Both the position numbers and the translations under genes were made by a program. From NCBI RefSeq assembly GCF_040807025.1, contig NC_090952.1, positions 22,565,068 through 22,629,067 of the forward strand: a DNA stretch of 64,000 bases, written 5' to 3'. Position 1 is the stretch's first letter. The number at the start of each line of letters is the position of its first letter. This document shows, piece by piece, positions 37,809 to 51,393 of this stretch. The DNA comes from Struthio camelus. Lineage: Eukaryota > Chordata > Aves > Struthioniformes > Struthionidae. The notes under the pieces are model-generated. The model was not told the DNA's origin. It made no database searches and saw only the letters and a list, made by a program, of their open reading frames with translations.

Positions 37809-38318
37809 ATGTCGATTTACCTTTTGCGACCCACCAGTCATTCTGACCACCCTAAACACATGCCCATAAGGGAAGCTGTGAGCGAACGCAGAAAGGCTCG
37901 CTTCAAAGCAAAGTTAGTATCTGCCTCCTTGTACAAACTGCTGACAGACTGCACAAACAGTCCGGAGGAGGAGCACCTGGTAGAGTTTCAGTGCAAACAC
38001 AAGAAGACATTGTACATGTTACCAGGAGTTCCTAAGTGGCTTATAACCAGCCCTTTGTGTACTGTTAGCTACTCTTGTGCTGTATTTTTCCCTATATTTA
38101 GGTTAAACACTTTACAGAACTTACCCAGCAGGCACAGACACCCAGCATGCCGCTTGTTAATATTTGAACCGCTGTTAATAAGTGATGTGTTAAAGCTGTT
38201 AGCAAAGGAGAGATTTTCTGAGTGGGTAGGCACCAGCGCTAATCTGGGGCAGGACAGCTGTAAGGTACGTTCCCTCCCACGCTGCCCACAAGAAAGCAGG
38301 GTAATAACTTCTACATAG
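37809..38318 (+). CDS. Open frame of about 169 codons, unrecognised, doubtful
   Basis: From the ATG at 37809 the frame stays open to a stop at 38318 although the local DNA is rich in A and T, where stops should be frequent. It begins MSIYLLRPTSHSDHPKH, has a basic part (REAVSERRKARFKAK) and then a hydrophobic part (around SPLCTVSYSCAVFFPIF). A donor-like AAG|GTACGT follows codon-in-phase at 38264, and a pyrimidine-rich stretch ending CCACCAG at 37837 could act as an acceptor, so an internal exon 37838-38264 is conceivable. I recognise no family. Given the window size, one or two such frames are expected by chance. Confidence 0.1.
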   Translation: MSIYLLRPTSHSDHPKHMPIREAVSERRKARFKAKLVSASLYKLLTDCTNSPEEEHLVEFQCKHKKTLYMLPGVPKWLITSPLCTVSYSCAVFFPIFRLNTLQNLPSRHRHPACRLLIFEPLLISDVLKLLAKERFSEWVGTSANLGQDSCKVRSLPRCPQESRVITST

Positions 38319-40156
38319 CTTAATTCATCCCAAGGCTAATGGAAAACTAGTTTTAGATAATGGTCTAAAGGAGCCCCTGAGAACACATGAATCATAACAT
38401 AATGACTGAAGAATGCATGGTAATATTGCCTTAATAAAACACAAAGCAACTAGGTTAGAAACGAGCAGAAATAACTGAAGAGATGGGAAACCGTGGGGAA
38501 TCTCCCCAACAAAATCCAGGGAATATCGCATGGTTTTGTAATCCACTGATGCTCTATTTTCTGTCTACACATCTTAAAAAATAGCTCTATTTTCAACATA
38601 GTTGGATAATAAATCCCAGCTGTCACTATCATCTCCTCCCCTCCTCTTTCTTGGGGGAAGCAAGAAGACTTTTGCAATGGAAAAAGTCCCTTCCCATTTG
38701 AGCAACCCAGTGTTTTTGTTTAGTGGGTTGATTGGTTGGTTGGTTTTTCATGAGACTGTTTCATTCCTCTTTACTATTCAGGTAACCCTCTGGCAACTAC
38801 TCCCCATCTGTCCTTTGCTACACACACACAATCCCCTTTTTTATTTCTCCTGCATGAGTTCTTCTACTTCCTTTTTAGCTAGTGATCTGAAATAATCAGA
38901 GTATCTTTTCAATGATATATAATATTTTAGCACTATTTTAGCATTATTTCAATATCATGCTTACTGTTTTTGTTGATTGCCACTGCACCCATTCCTTAAA
39001 TTATCACACGAAGCTTTTTGTGAGCGCTAAAATCACTGTAATTACGAAGCCAAAAAGACAACCATAACTCTGCAGGTGCCCACTGTGGAAGCAGGTGCCC
39101 AGCTGTGTGTCAGCTTCTTGCTCATGGAGGCTGAAACTCAGCTTGAGGATGCACTGCTGAAAAGGAAGAGCAAACTTCAGTACCGCAGCTGGTCAGAAGG
39201 GGATGAATCATTGTGCATACAAAAACACAAACACAGCTCACAGGACTCACAAGTTTTGTATAAAAGATAGAGTTCAAACACAAACTGACTAAGTAACTTG
39301 TGTTGGTGCAGCGTAGCGGGAGCAAGCTATTACGGGAGGAAAAAGGAGCAAAATTGCACAGTACCAGGGATGGTCTAACCAACGAGGGCAATGAATCGGC
39401 CACCCAAAATTGTTATTATAGCCAATTTCCCAGACCAGCAACAAAAACTAAAATTTATTACTGTCAGCAGAGGATAACATAGAAAATAACCAGCTGTTGG
39501 GAGCCACTCAATGTGCAGCAATTACCATGGGAATCGAGGAAGAAGAGAAGCAAGGCCAGCTGTGCTTCTTAATCCTCTCTGCTGAATATTTTAGAAGTTT
39601 CAGCTGACTTCAGAGTAAGAGCAGAAGTTAGCCAACACTGAGTTTTTCTACCTTGGTCCTAAACATGTGAGGAACAACAGTTCTGCCTCACTCAAAAGCT
39701 TGGAAGCAGCAAGGCTCAAGAGACCTGGTGGCATTGCCGAAATCTACCAAGTTCAATGGGAAGGAACCAGTCCCAGGGCTCTGCTTTGTCCATTAGAGGA
39801 CTACACAAATCCAAAACTCCAGCTGAAGCCCCACCAGAATGCTTACTGAGCACAGGGAGACTCACGTGGAGCTCTACAGACCTACAAGAGGGGAATGTAC
39901 CCTTTTTTTCATGCTAAATCACTGCAGGGAACTAGAAAATGTCACCGTAGAAATGCAACATGCTGGAAGTTATTCCTGGCAAAGAGGTGATTGAAAAATA
40001 AGAAATGAACTTGTGATACTGGTCACGGTCACCAATGCATTTTTGCTGGGGCAGTAAGCGCTTCCCTTACATTTGCTGGTTATTTTACAGATTACATGGC
40101 TAAGCCACTGAACCAAAGTGGTATTGCAGTAGGTAACCACAGCAAAGTCTGGATCC

Positions 40157-40172
40157 AAAAAAAAAAAAAAAA
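40157..40172 (+). repeat. A16 homopolymer
   Basis: Sixteen A bases between GGATCC and GGATAAAAAGG. It is a simple repeat with no mobile element recognisable on either side. Confidence 0.85.
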
Positions 40173-41155
40173 GGATAAAAAGGGGATGTTCTTATGTAAA
40201 AATGCCGGAATGGAGTTAGGGACAACCCAAACTTGACCACTTCTCAAATGAAGACCTGACCTTTCTGTAAATTGATACTGTGACACTGTTCAAAGGGCAA
40301 AATTAGAAGAAATGCAATAACTGGAAGAAGAATATAAAAATACAATGCAGTTTACTGCTCATGTTTCCTGAGACTGGCATCGCATACCCTCCCAAAGGGA
40401 GCGAAAGGAAGAAGCTGCTCTCCAGACGCTACAGCCTTGAAGAGGGAAAGGAGGTAGGAAAGCAAATAACTACATTGTGGGGTTACCTACCCCCTTGTGG
40501 GCATGTCTGTTGCTCAAGGAAATTCTGCAATATGCACAGATTAGATACAACAGGATTTTGCTCGGAAGTGAAAGGCATGGAAGGATTTTGATATATGGAC
40601 TTTATAAAATATTACTGATAGTAAAAGTGTTGTTTGTTGTCCATTTAAAGCATGCAACTTCTTTACATACCTAAACAAATGACTCCATCATTCATATTTT
40701 TACAGCTAGATAAATATTTTAATCCATGTTTACTGCCAGTAGTATTAACTAACAGCTTTCTGTAATCCTTTTATAAATCTCACTTGTAATACGTTATATC
40801 TGATATAAATTATGAGCTTTCCTGCGGTTTTGATAGTAATTTAGATTCCAATTGCCTTTCATGTTTTGCAGCCTAGATTGGCCCTACTGCTGATTTGTGG
40901 AAGCCTCTCCAGGTCACATTGTAGCCTGAGTCTGCAAAACGGATTTAATTGTGGCAGGAGTATTGCCAAGCACAAGCAACAAACCAAGTCTGCAGAGGCA
41001 CCTCTGACTAGGCAGAGGCTGAAAACGCACAGCTCGTGGAAAGGTGTTTTTGCTAGTTACAAGTACATGAAACGGAGTCTAAGAGCTGGCAGTTTTCTAA
41101 AGGCACTTCTATGGAAATTTTCATTGGAATGTGGATTACACTTAAAATTACACTC

Positions 41156-41198
41156 TATATATATATACACACATATACATATCTATAGAGAGAGAGTG
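41156..41198 (+). repeat. Compound TA / CA / GA microsatellite
   Basis: A TA run (41156 onward) passes into ACACACATATACATATC and then into a GA run ending near 41198. Compound dinucleotide tracts like this are prone to length variation. No element borders it. Confidence 0.85.
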
Positions 41199-44100
41199 AG
41201 ATTTTTTCTTTCTTTACACAAACATCCTTGTGTGGCTTTGAGCAAGCCCTTCTGTGATGCAAGTACCAGTTAGGGCTTATAGCAATAAATGATACTCCTG
41301 GTTACATTTACAGTTTCATAGGACTGTAAGATCAAGCCTGTGTCTCCAATCCATTATGGCACTGGTAATTGAAGAGTTGTAGTGTTTTTCACATCATGTT
41401 CAAATCATACTGAGTAATGAAGAGCTACAACTTTGTGTGAGGAGGTAAATGCACCATAATCAGCGCAATCAGTTCCCTTCGCCCTCAAGTTGGCGTGATT
41501 GCTCTGTAGCATCCAAGTAAAGCGTTACGTAGCTAATAAAATTAAGAGTTTTTTTCAACGAGTGCAAAGCACTTGAAAGGGGTTGAAACTTTAGGGCTCC
41601 ACCAAACAGTGTCATGTTCCCAAGGAAATACTCCTTTAGCCTCCTGATTTTTTAGGGGGTTGTTTATGCCCTTCCCACGCACAAGCTGCGCTGGCCCCCT
41701 CGCAGAGTACCATCTTCATTTCTGACAGCTTTTCCACTCCCACATCCGCATTTCTATGGGTACCTTGGAGGCCCTGATGAACCTAGGTAAAGATGGGAAT
41801 CCTGGGGCTCTTCATAAGCTAGCCTGAATGTCACGTACCACTGGTACGAGACTGTCAGCAAGTCCCTTAGCATTTAGTTTTGTTGGCTGCGATGCACTTT
41901 TCTGTGGTTGAAAAGGACGTCCTGGAGATTTTCAGAAGCTGTCGTTTTGGTGCAAAGCCACTCCATGCTTAGGACAGCATTTGTCTCGAGATAAAACTTT
42001 CATTCATCTCAGCTGGAAGAGACAGTACTTGCAAGTCATCAGTGCAGGAAATCCACCGCTGGCTCAGTGGACTGGCAAAGGGTATCACAAGCATCTACCT
42101 ATATAACAAGAAAAAGTAAAAATGCCTGAGTTTTTATTACAGCTTGTATTTTAGACACCTGGCTGCTGCTGTTACTGAATATAGAAAACTATTAAGGTGT
42201 TTTGAAGCAAAATGGCTCGGTATATCTAATATATATGCTTTCTGATTTGTTGCCTGAGTAAGTTTAAACCTTTACCTCTTAGACAAAGTCAGATGGATCC
42301 AATTCTAAGGCCGGTTCTCTGGAATCTGGAAGTTTTCTCAGTGATGCCACTAAGCACGTGCTCCAGTTGAATGGCTCAGAGGGCACCGGTGCTACTGGAA
42401 CAGTCCCTCTGTCACCAGTAGCCTGTGGGTTAGACAGCGAGCGAATGAAATGCTGAATACAAAATTCTCCCCTCCCCTCCAAAAAAACACATGTAAAATT
42501 AACACTGCATTAACAAGCCATTGGCAATACCTAGCAAGAACAGAATATTAACCTTTAGCATAACTGCGTCTAAAGATGACATATTTTAGTTAAACAACAA
42601 ACAAAAAAATATGAGAATCTTCTGTCACACTTGGGTGCCTTACTTACCACAGTGATAAGTCAAAATAATTGCCTGGTCCAGTATTTTGTATAAGACTAAA
42701 TACAGTGTCGAATCTATTGATCCTTTACATGAACAGCTCTTTGAATCTAAAGCAAATGCCTTCCTGTATCTGCTTGCTTCCTGCATTTTAAATCAAAGCA
42801 GGGAAATACATTTAGATACTGTATTCTGCCAGGAGGGCTGCCTCTCTTGTGCACTTTTTTTTGTTCATCTTTATGTCATAATAGATGTCATAATGGATGT
42901 TCGGACTCAAACTGGGTTTCTCAAATCCTTTCTGTTATTGGTGGTGGCCTGCAGAACTTTTCAACGTCTGGGAAGCATTCTCATGATATTGAATAGAAAG
43001 ACTACAAAATTATTTACTGTGTCCTCAAGAAACATCCCCAGCTACAGAGAGTCTTTAAAGGTTAGGGACCTGCTGCTGGCCACCTGGCCACCACGCTGGT
43101 TCTGAAGGGGTCCAGCACTACGGCTCCTCTCACCCCTGGGGTTTCCTCTCGCTGGATAATTTGGTCCTGCACCTTTTCTTCCCAGTTTCTATCAAGCCCT
43201 GTCAAATTTCTGCAGACCCTGACATGTTTCTGCTCTGCTAAATTCCACCGGTAGTTACCGCCAGACAGGGAGCACTCTGATGAAGTGTCCTGCGTTTTGA
43301 TGTGATTTGGGTTGGCTGATGTCATTTGGGCTCATCCCAAGCCCCAGCAAGCCCTGTGCTCTCACAGCAGTGGTGTGGTGCTCCTGGTTGCTCCGGTACT
43401 ATACTCTGCCCTCATTCTGCACCAGACAACCTGGCATTTAAAACGTTTGAGTAGAGAGGGGTGTTTCATAGCATAGATTTTTGATGTATTAGGACTTCAT
43501 AAAAAGAAAGAGGTGAAAATAAATTGACCTCTGAAAGCTTTTGATTTACCAAGTGAAATTTCCATAGTAATCAGAGCAGGGAGAAAGATTCTATTTAAAA
43601 GTTTGATTTTGAGATAAAAGCATCGTCAAATAAACCAAATGAGAAGTAGGCAAATTTATGCAAACAGAATATTTCAAAATTCACAGGCCAGAAAGAGAAA
43701 AAAGTAGCATACCTGTAACTGCACTGCAAAAGAGCAGTGTATTGGTTATATTAACCTAGAATGGCATTGTGCAGCTGTACAGACTTCACTCTGAATATCT
43801 TATAAAGGACTTACAATTCAGCCAGATGATGTTCCTGCTTTAATTTTTATCCAGCTCTGAATTTAAAGTATCTTTTTCTTGCAGAAAGAAAATGAAAGGA
43901 TTTCAGACCCATGGTTTGATTCACAGAACTAACGAGATAAAACTCCTGACTGGAGGTAAAAAACAATGCATTAAGTCAGTGGGAAAATGGGCATTGAGGG
44001 ACTTGATACCAGATCAAGTCTCTCTTCTAAACCTCGTGGGTTGAACAGGTCTTAGCCAGAGTGCTGGCTTTCTCTCTGAAAACTTGGTCCAGCTGGGCCA

Positions 44101-47100
44101 GAAGGGAAGATCTGCAAATTGCACACACAAAGGGAAGAGCACTCATCCAGCAAAGCCACAGAGCTGGGCTTCCTGGGGAATTACGTTGGGAGTCAGTACA
44201 GGGACATCTTGTTACTGTGTTAGATATTGGCCCTGATGCTAGATCTTCCCCAGAATCTTGTTTTTCCTCTCCCCTCTCTCGCACTGCTGCTCCTGCTTAT
44301 CCCCCACCTGCGAGCGCCCCATCACTCGCCTTGAGTCAGCCATGCGCACACGTAGCGGCATCGCAGGACACGCACAGGCCAACCACGGAGCTCAGTAATA
44401 TCGATAGCATCTGTTTCCTCCTGGAGTGATCGCTTACAGGCAGGATGAGTCAGCCGGCCTCCGCTGCCACGGCTGCTTCAAAATAACAATAGAAGAATTT
44501 AATGTCACAGACCAAAATTGAAAAATCCTTGGATATTTGAAGCCCAGGGCAAGGGAAAAGGTGGAGAACAACATTGCTGGAAAGATAAAATCATTAAGCA
44601 TAATGGATTCTCAGAAAAATCTGTACTGCCCCTCACAACCCCCGTTCCTTTCCAATAACAACAGCATAACATCAACTTCTGGGCATTACTCCATGGGATG
44701 AGAAAGCTGTGAAACACTGTTCATCATGTAAGAAAAATATGTTTTTAACAGTGTGTGCTAATCAGGCATATCCGCTCTATCACCAGCTCCCCAGTGAGGT
44801 GGTGCAAGGGCTGGTGGATGCTTGCTTTAGGAGTCCCACCTAAGCGCTCATGCACAGGTTGACCCTCAGCCCTTTGGATGACAGGAATTGACCCAAAAGT
44901 CCCCCCAGCAGTAACTTTCGATCACCTTTATGAGCAAGCCACCACAGCCCTTCCACATTTGCCCCAGCCAGAGCACTCTCCTTAGCAGCCGGACACACTG
45001 CCTGGTGTAGAGGGACCCTGTGCACTGAGCATCTGTGCCCCACCACCGCTGGGTGCCACCTCTCAGCCCAGGGCTGCAAAAGAGGGTGGCCAGCCACAAC
45101 AGCACCGCATCCAGCTATCCTGGCTCTTGCAGGAGGCATCCCTGCCCTCTCCATGGGGGACAGCAGGACTGCCACCAAAGCACACACGGCCCCAGGAAGC
45201 TGTAGCCAGCCCTTTTGCAAGGTTGGTAGGTGGCCTGGGGCCTCCTCAGTGGCTTCTCCTAAGACTCGGGGGTGCAAGAAGGAGGATCACAGTGATAAAG
45301 CATTGTTACTGCCACAGCAATGAGGCTGCACAGTCTGCAAGAGCCATGCAAGGCCCCTGTGCTCCAATTACTTCAGAGGCAGCAGGTTCAATAGCCCAGT
45401 AGCCTCTGCAAAAAATAATAATGAAAGCTCATCCTTTCCAGTAACATAACAGAAAGTGAGGAGACATTTTGATGCAAGTAACAGAGCCCCTAGGTTAACG
45501 GAGATTAACAGCAAAGAGGTTTATTAAGCCTGAATCATTTCCTACTTATTGTCCACAAACGCATTAGAGTGTGCTTTTCTTTTCCTTTTTGTAAGCCAAA
45601 TGTGTAATTGGCATTATTAGCTTCCTCCTCCTCTTTCCCCTCTCCTTTAGTTTTTAATTAGAGAATAGAGGGGGAAATGCATATTTGATATGAAGAACTT
45701 GGTGGTGGTGGGGGGGGTCATTCTGTTTCAACTATTCCTACACAAGATGAGCCAGATTTTTGTACGCACTCAGCCTCCACAGTCAGCACCAGATTTGAGA
45801 TGAGGCCAAAACACCCTGTGCTCTCGGGGGTAAAGCGTCTGTGAGAGATCTGGCCTTCACAGATGCGTAAAATGCGAGGCTCTACGTAGATTTGTCCCAG
45901 TTCTGGAAGCCGGACCCTTTCAAACTATTGGCCTCACCTGAAATATTGTCCATGGAAAAGGAAAACTTATCAGCAGAGCACCACTTTGTGTTTAATGGCC
46001 CTTTCACTGTTGCTTGTTCTTATCAGGAATACCTTCATATGCTGAAAGGAACCTCCAGCCTCCATGCATCTGCTCCCGATAAGGAGCGCGTGCACCCCAG
46101 GCGATAGACGGCGCGATGAATGCGGTTGGCAATTTGTCTCCTGCCCCAAGCTGAACTGTGCCAGCTGGAGCCTATCACAAAATAACATCCACAGACCTTG
46201 GACCAGGGACTTCCTCTACCCTTCTACCTCCTTGTTCTTCCACCTGTACTTCGGACAAATTTAAAGATCAGCGCTGAGAAAGCTGCAATGGCCTTTGAAA
46301 AACCTGCTTAGCTTTCATCATTAACCAAACGCTTAAGAAGTGCTTTGTACGGAATGCACCTAAGTGTAATTATTATTTCTGAAGTAGAGAAAATATATTT
46401 CAGGTGGTGCATAGTGTCACAAATGCCATATCACCACGACTCAGTTAATTCCATATCATTTTATCCACATATTTACTCCAACAATTCAAGCTTTTAATTC
46501 CAGCTCAGTTTCATTGATAAACATGATTTTATGACAAATATGTTTTTCCAAAGCAGGTGATAAACTGACAGTTGCTTCCAACATGATCTCACAACTAGCA
46601 GGTTTTGAAAGTCAATGAAGAATGTACTGAGAATGGCTTTGGACTGCTTGGACTGCTTTAATGCAAGAAGAGATGGGGCTGCTAGTTGCAGATCTGCCAA
46701 AGAAAACTGTGACTGCAAAGTGCTAACCTCTGTAGCTCCTTACTAGTATAGGCAAGGAGAGCCCCTCTACTGCCAACGAGAGCCAGTCAGGAAAGCCAGC
46801 TTGTCTTAGATGAGTGTGATCTTCCCCAGCCTTGTGCCCAGCCTGCTGTAGGCCCTATGTTATAGCACTCAAAGCAAGGTGGTCCATTTTGTTCAAGAAT
46901 TGTACCTGACAAATGAATTTGTCTCAGCTGCAGATTCAGCATGCATGCAGCCCACTAAGCCACTTCAGGGCTTGTCTGTAATTAAATGTAAGAAAGTATA
47001 GACATGGATTAGAGAAACCCAGACCTCCAAGGAAGATGAGAACTTGTGGTTCCTTCATGAGTTTAAATTTCTTCCTATTTCGCAGAAGCCTGAACACCTT

Positions 47101-47730
47101 GTCAGTCCTCTGAAATATAAGCTATAGACTCTTCTGAGGCAACACACTCACAGGAGGTAGTTTATCTCAAGCACATAATTCATTTTAAATGGTATTAATT
47201 CATTCCCACAGTGACTGCTGCAGCCGTTTCCACCTACTAATACCTGTCTGCTCAATGCCTTGCTAGGAAGGCGGATGATGTTATCCCAAGACATGCTGCC
47301 AGTTGGCTGTAAATTAGACCCCCGGTGCCACATTCTTTGCCTATCGTTAAAAGGTCCACTGGGATAGCTAAAACTTTTCTGGCAGGACCCAGGGCAACAG
47401 ATTAACTTCAGGTTGATTTTAAGCTTGGAAAATATCCCATTGAACTGTAGGGAAGAGGTAGCAGAGGGCTCAGGGTCATAAAGAATGAGTTCAATTACCT
47501 AATCTAGAAAGTTTCCCTCTACTGCTCTCTTCCTACCTACAGCACTGCCAGGGAGCAGCTGGGAGAGAGTTTCCCAAAGCGGGAGTCACACACCCACTCG
47601 CAGACTACAGGGAAGCAACCTAGTTGGTGCCCCTATCCCACAGCAAGAGGTCGAAACGTGGCTCTCACCAACCTGTGCAACTTGCTCACTTTCCCTGCTG
47701 TTAGAGTAGTGACAGAACTGACATCTGATG

Positions 47731-47786
47731 GAAAAACAAACAAACAAATAGACAAAAAAACAACAACCCCCCCACCCACCCACACA
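47731..47786 (+). repeat. Compound CAAA / A / C-rich low-complexity tract
   Basis: A CAAA repeat (47736-47748) is followed by an A7 run, then by a C7 run and CCCA/CA units to 47786. The plus strand here contains almost only A and C, an extreme strand asymmetry over about 55 bases. Confidence 0.85.
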
Positions 47787-50700
47787 TGCTAGTCCCTGGC
47801 AACTGGCAACTTGCACCCTCTATCTGTAATGTGCAAGCTCTATACGATCAATAAGCTTAATGTCAGAGTTTTAGGGAAGACTTGTACCCCAATGCAGATG
47901 TGAAAAAACACAATGAACAGAGCCAAGCTTTCTGCTAGCTCTGGCTAGAACCAAAAGAGCCCCCAGGAGCTGATGACTCTCAGGCCGTCATAAGGATGAA
48001 TCAGTTTTGGCCCTCTGGAGTGAGCCTGTGAAGCCAATCTGGCTCTCCTCACCCTCAAACACAACTGGATCTTGTATAAACACGGGTGTATCACTATGTT
48101 TCGGGAGGTGATGCCAGCACAGATCTTAAGGATACTTCAAATATCGCCAATTCACTCTGTGCACAGAGCACGAGCGTGCTAAGGGGGAGGAAGAGGGACT
48201 AGTAATTCAGCTCCTCACTCAGCTCGGTGCTGCAGGGAAGCAGGGGAGGAGATCCGTTCATTGTGTGCTTCATTCCTAGTTATTAGGTTACATCAAAGAT
48301 CTTCTACTTTAAAAGGTTTTCCTACTTTAAAAAGAAATAGCTGCCAAAATCAGAAGCCTGTTACCTTCCCTCCAAATGGCTAAAGACTAAGGCTGGTGGA
48401 CTTACAGGAAGTGAACATGCTTCACAGCAATAATATTTAGGGATGCAGCAGAGCAAACATTGGGAGTGCTTTGGTAAACAGAGCTGATTTGTTACACAGC
48501 ATCTATTCAGCTAAGCCAGACGAAGGCTACGCTTCAGAAGACGGCATCTTCTCCTCTCCTTTGGGTGTTTATTGTCCTCATCCAATTTAATTCATGCGTT
48601 TGATTTGTAAATGGACAAAGCCCACAGAATTTGTAAGTAAAGTTAGTAGACCTTCCCCAGCAAAAGCAGAAGCTCTCATTTTACACAGTAAAAGACTTAA
48701 AAAAAAAATCACACAATGCAATAGGGAGGACTGCCTGAAACAGACGTGATTGATGTGCAAAGTGCTTAGAAAGTTAGAAGAGAAGTCTTTGCAACTTCTG
48801 GTAGACAAGGAGTCACTCATCACATCATTAAAGTCAAATGATTATGAAGGCAACTTCAAAAATACCACAGCACATATGTGGTCTTGATGTATTATTCTTT
48901 GAAGATAGCTTTTGATGCTTTTCTAAACAGAATAATTTTTCCACGTTAGTATTTGATGTTGATGTGCAAAACACAGTTATGACATTAAGAGTACAGTCTC
49001 GGCATTAAGAAGAATTCCCTTTACCTGTGACCTTCTAATATTCTGTAGATGACTCGAGAACATAGAAGAAATCAGCTAACTCCCCCCAGCGTATCCTCAT
49101 GCAAGCTCACACAGGCTGTTATGTAGAGCTGAGATGGGCCTGAATCTCAGAGCGTGGTTATTACCAGCTTTGTGAGTACTTCTTTGGGCGAAAGTAGAAC
49201 GTCGGGGCCTGCCGACGCGTCTGCCAGCTGCAGCCCATGGGGAAATGATGAACATGGCACGTTCTGGTCTGAATGCTCCCACTCTGGGCTCTCCCATGCC
49301 AGCTAGGGTGGTCCTGAGCACTGCCACTTCATCACACCGTGAGCTGGAGAGCCATAGTGTCAGGCCAGAAGGGAACCCTTGGGAGAGCTACAGACCAGTC
49401 CAGGGCTCCCAATCCCCAAACCATGGCATTACGCGCAGGAACAAAGGACTGCTCCAGGCAGAACTTCTGGAAAGCTTGCAGTTGTTCTGCTGAATATCCT
49501 CCAGCATGTTTCATCTTTGCAGACTAGATCCACCCCATGCTTCCCATCTAAAAATGTCCCTCTGCACCAGGAGCCCCCAGCCCACCTGAGCAGGTGAGCA
49601 CACTGCTCTCTACCAGCTGGTGTCACAGCCAACAACCTCTTTTCCCTTCATTACTTCTTTCTTTATCCCAATTTTCTCTTTTGTTCTTTTTCCCCATGCC
49701 ACACCGCTGTTAGCCCCTGTAGTATGTGCTTCTCTTTCTCATACCATACTCCAAATGAGACAGACCCAGGCTGCAGGTTTTCTTGCCTGAGCACTAGGAC
49801 ACCGAGTCCAGCCTTCTCTCTGGAAAGGCAGAAGCACATTATCTACCATGCACTGCCACCTGCAGCCAAGGCGCAGCTCCACTGGCCACACGACAGCCCT
49901 TCCCAACAGAAACACAACAGTTCCCTCGCCTAGGAGCGATGCCGGCTATGAAAGTGTCAAGAGGAGCAGAGAGGGGTACGTTATTGATGGCCAGTCTTAC
50001 GGCTTTGGCCTCTCTGGCAGCACACTGGAGACTCGAACAGTGATCTCATATTACATATACAATGACTCAACTGCTAAAACAGTTAACCCAGCCCCATGCT
50101 ATTAGCACAGGAGGTAGAACATCTTCATGAGTGCCATAATTTCTGATGAAAGCAACGCTGCGGTTGGGTCCTGCAGCACCACAGTGATACTGTGAGACTC
50201 AAACCCTGCAAAAGCTAAGTTTGAGTAGCTATTGCCAAATCACAGTTATAAAACTGAAATTCAAGAGAGGGTCTTTTTTTGGATTTATGCAAAGGAAAAC
50301 AAGATAGCTATTCTGAGAGGGCTACTCCTTCAGAAAAATGACGTTAACTGGCAGCATATATGCTGACTACATTGCATACAAAGTGAAGGCAAGGAATAAA
50401 GCCCTTGTTGGCTGCTTAACCCGATTTAAAGCTAAGTTTAGTATTTAAGCATTCTGTTTAAAAAACAGAAGTACTAAGAGCACAGACAGACCTCCTTCAG
50501 TGAACCCTTCCTCTAAACACTGTCTCCTCCATCCCTCTGGAGAGGTTGCCCCACTCTGGGAAGAGGCAGCAGAGGGAAATGGGAAACGGTGCAGCTTTTT
50601 GGAACAAAACCATCTTTACGAGCAGCTGGAGCGCATATGGCAAACTATGAACGTGGTCATGTGGCCCCAACTTCTCGGTCAGTGGGAGAGGTGGCTTTAG

Positions 50701-51378
50701 GACGTAACACCTTAACTATCATCATAGAAATGTTCATGACTGAGCAGAGCATTTTAGCACCTTCATTAAGGAGCTTTTTCTCTCTAGAGATCACATGATG
50801 GAAAACTATCATTGTATTCATTGTATTCATTAAAACTCAGGGCAAGCCCAAATACAATCAAGCTCTGTTGTTCTTTTTTTATTTGAATTACCTTTTTGGT
50901 CACCTTCCAACAAGTTCCTCCTCGAACTTGTTGAAAAATAGATCAGTTTCAAGATTTCTTAATGGCAGGGGGAACAAAAGATTTCATTGAAAGCCTATAC
51001 CAAAGCCATGCCTTTTTGTGTTTAAAGTTAACATTTTCAAGTCTTTATTTTAAAAAATAACATTTTCAAAAGTTACTTTTCCCTAAAAAATACTGACTTT
51101 CTGTTGCTTTGGATCAGTCATTGCCTTGCTATATACTTGGGACCAGAATCTAGTGTTTTATTTTGAATACAGTGGTTTGATCCCTGAAGAACGGCTCTCC
51201 TTACATGTGACAGATAGAGGGCCCTGCTGCTGCGAGCACAATCAGTACCTGCCTGTACACACACACGGCATAACTCCTCCACCAGACATAGCTGCCGATC
51301 ATCCTGGCCTCCAAACATCTCCTGAGGATCTTCCCAGATTAGAACATTCTGGCATAGAGTGATTGAGAGGAGAGGCAG

Positions 51379-51393
51379 AAAAAAAAAAAAAAA
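51379..51393 (+). repeat. A15 homopolymer
   Basis: Fifteen A bases within a purine-rich stretch (GAGAGGAGAGGCAG before, GACTG after). It is a simple repeat only. Confidence 0.85.

Larger units (their letters stand above)
33334..47730. other. AT-leaning unique DNA, no gene recognised
   Basis: More than 14 kb with no supported gene. It contains an A16 run at 40157-40172, a TA/CA/GA microsatellite at 41156-41198, a perfect 7+1+7 palindrome CGTACCACTGGTACG at 41834-41848 and a GGT/G-run near 45701-45719. A locally GC-richer stretch at about 44.8-45.4 kb produces a 145-codon minus-strand frame (44840-45277) with no recognisable domain. The one frame I single out is at 37809-38318. Remaining frames are short shadows on both strands. 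Confidence 0.6.

Noticed and set aside
41834-41848. Perfect short palindrome CGTACCACTGGTACG
   Set aside because: 7-base arms are expected by chance many times in 64 kb, and nothing nearby supports a binding site.
43062-43325. 87-codon minus-strand frame containing WEEKVQDQIIQREETPG, considered as a conserved exon
   Set aside because: It looks protein-like, but I recognise no family and see no clear exon borders; a translated search would decide.
44840-45277. 145-codon minus-strand frame
   Set aside because: Ala/Gly/Leu-rich by-product of locally GC-rich DNA, overlapped by other frames and with no recognisable domain.
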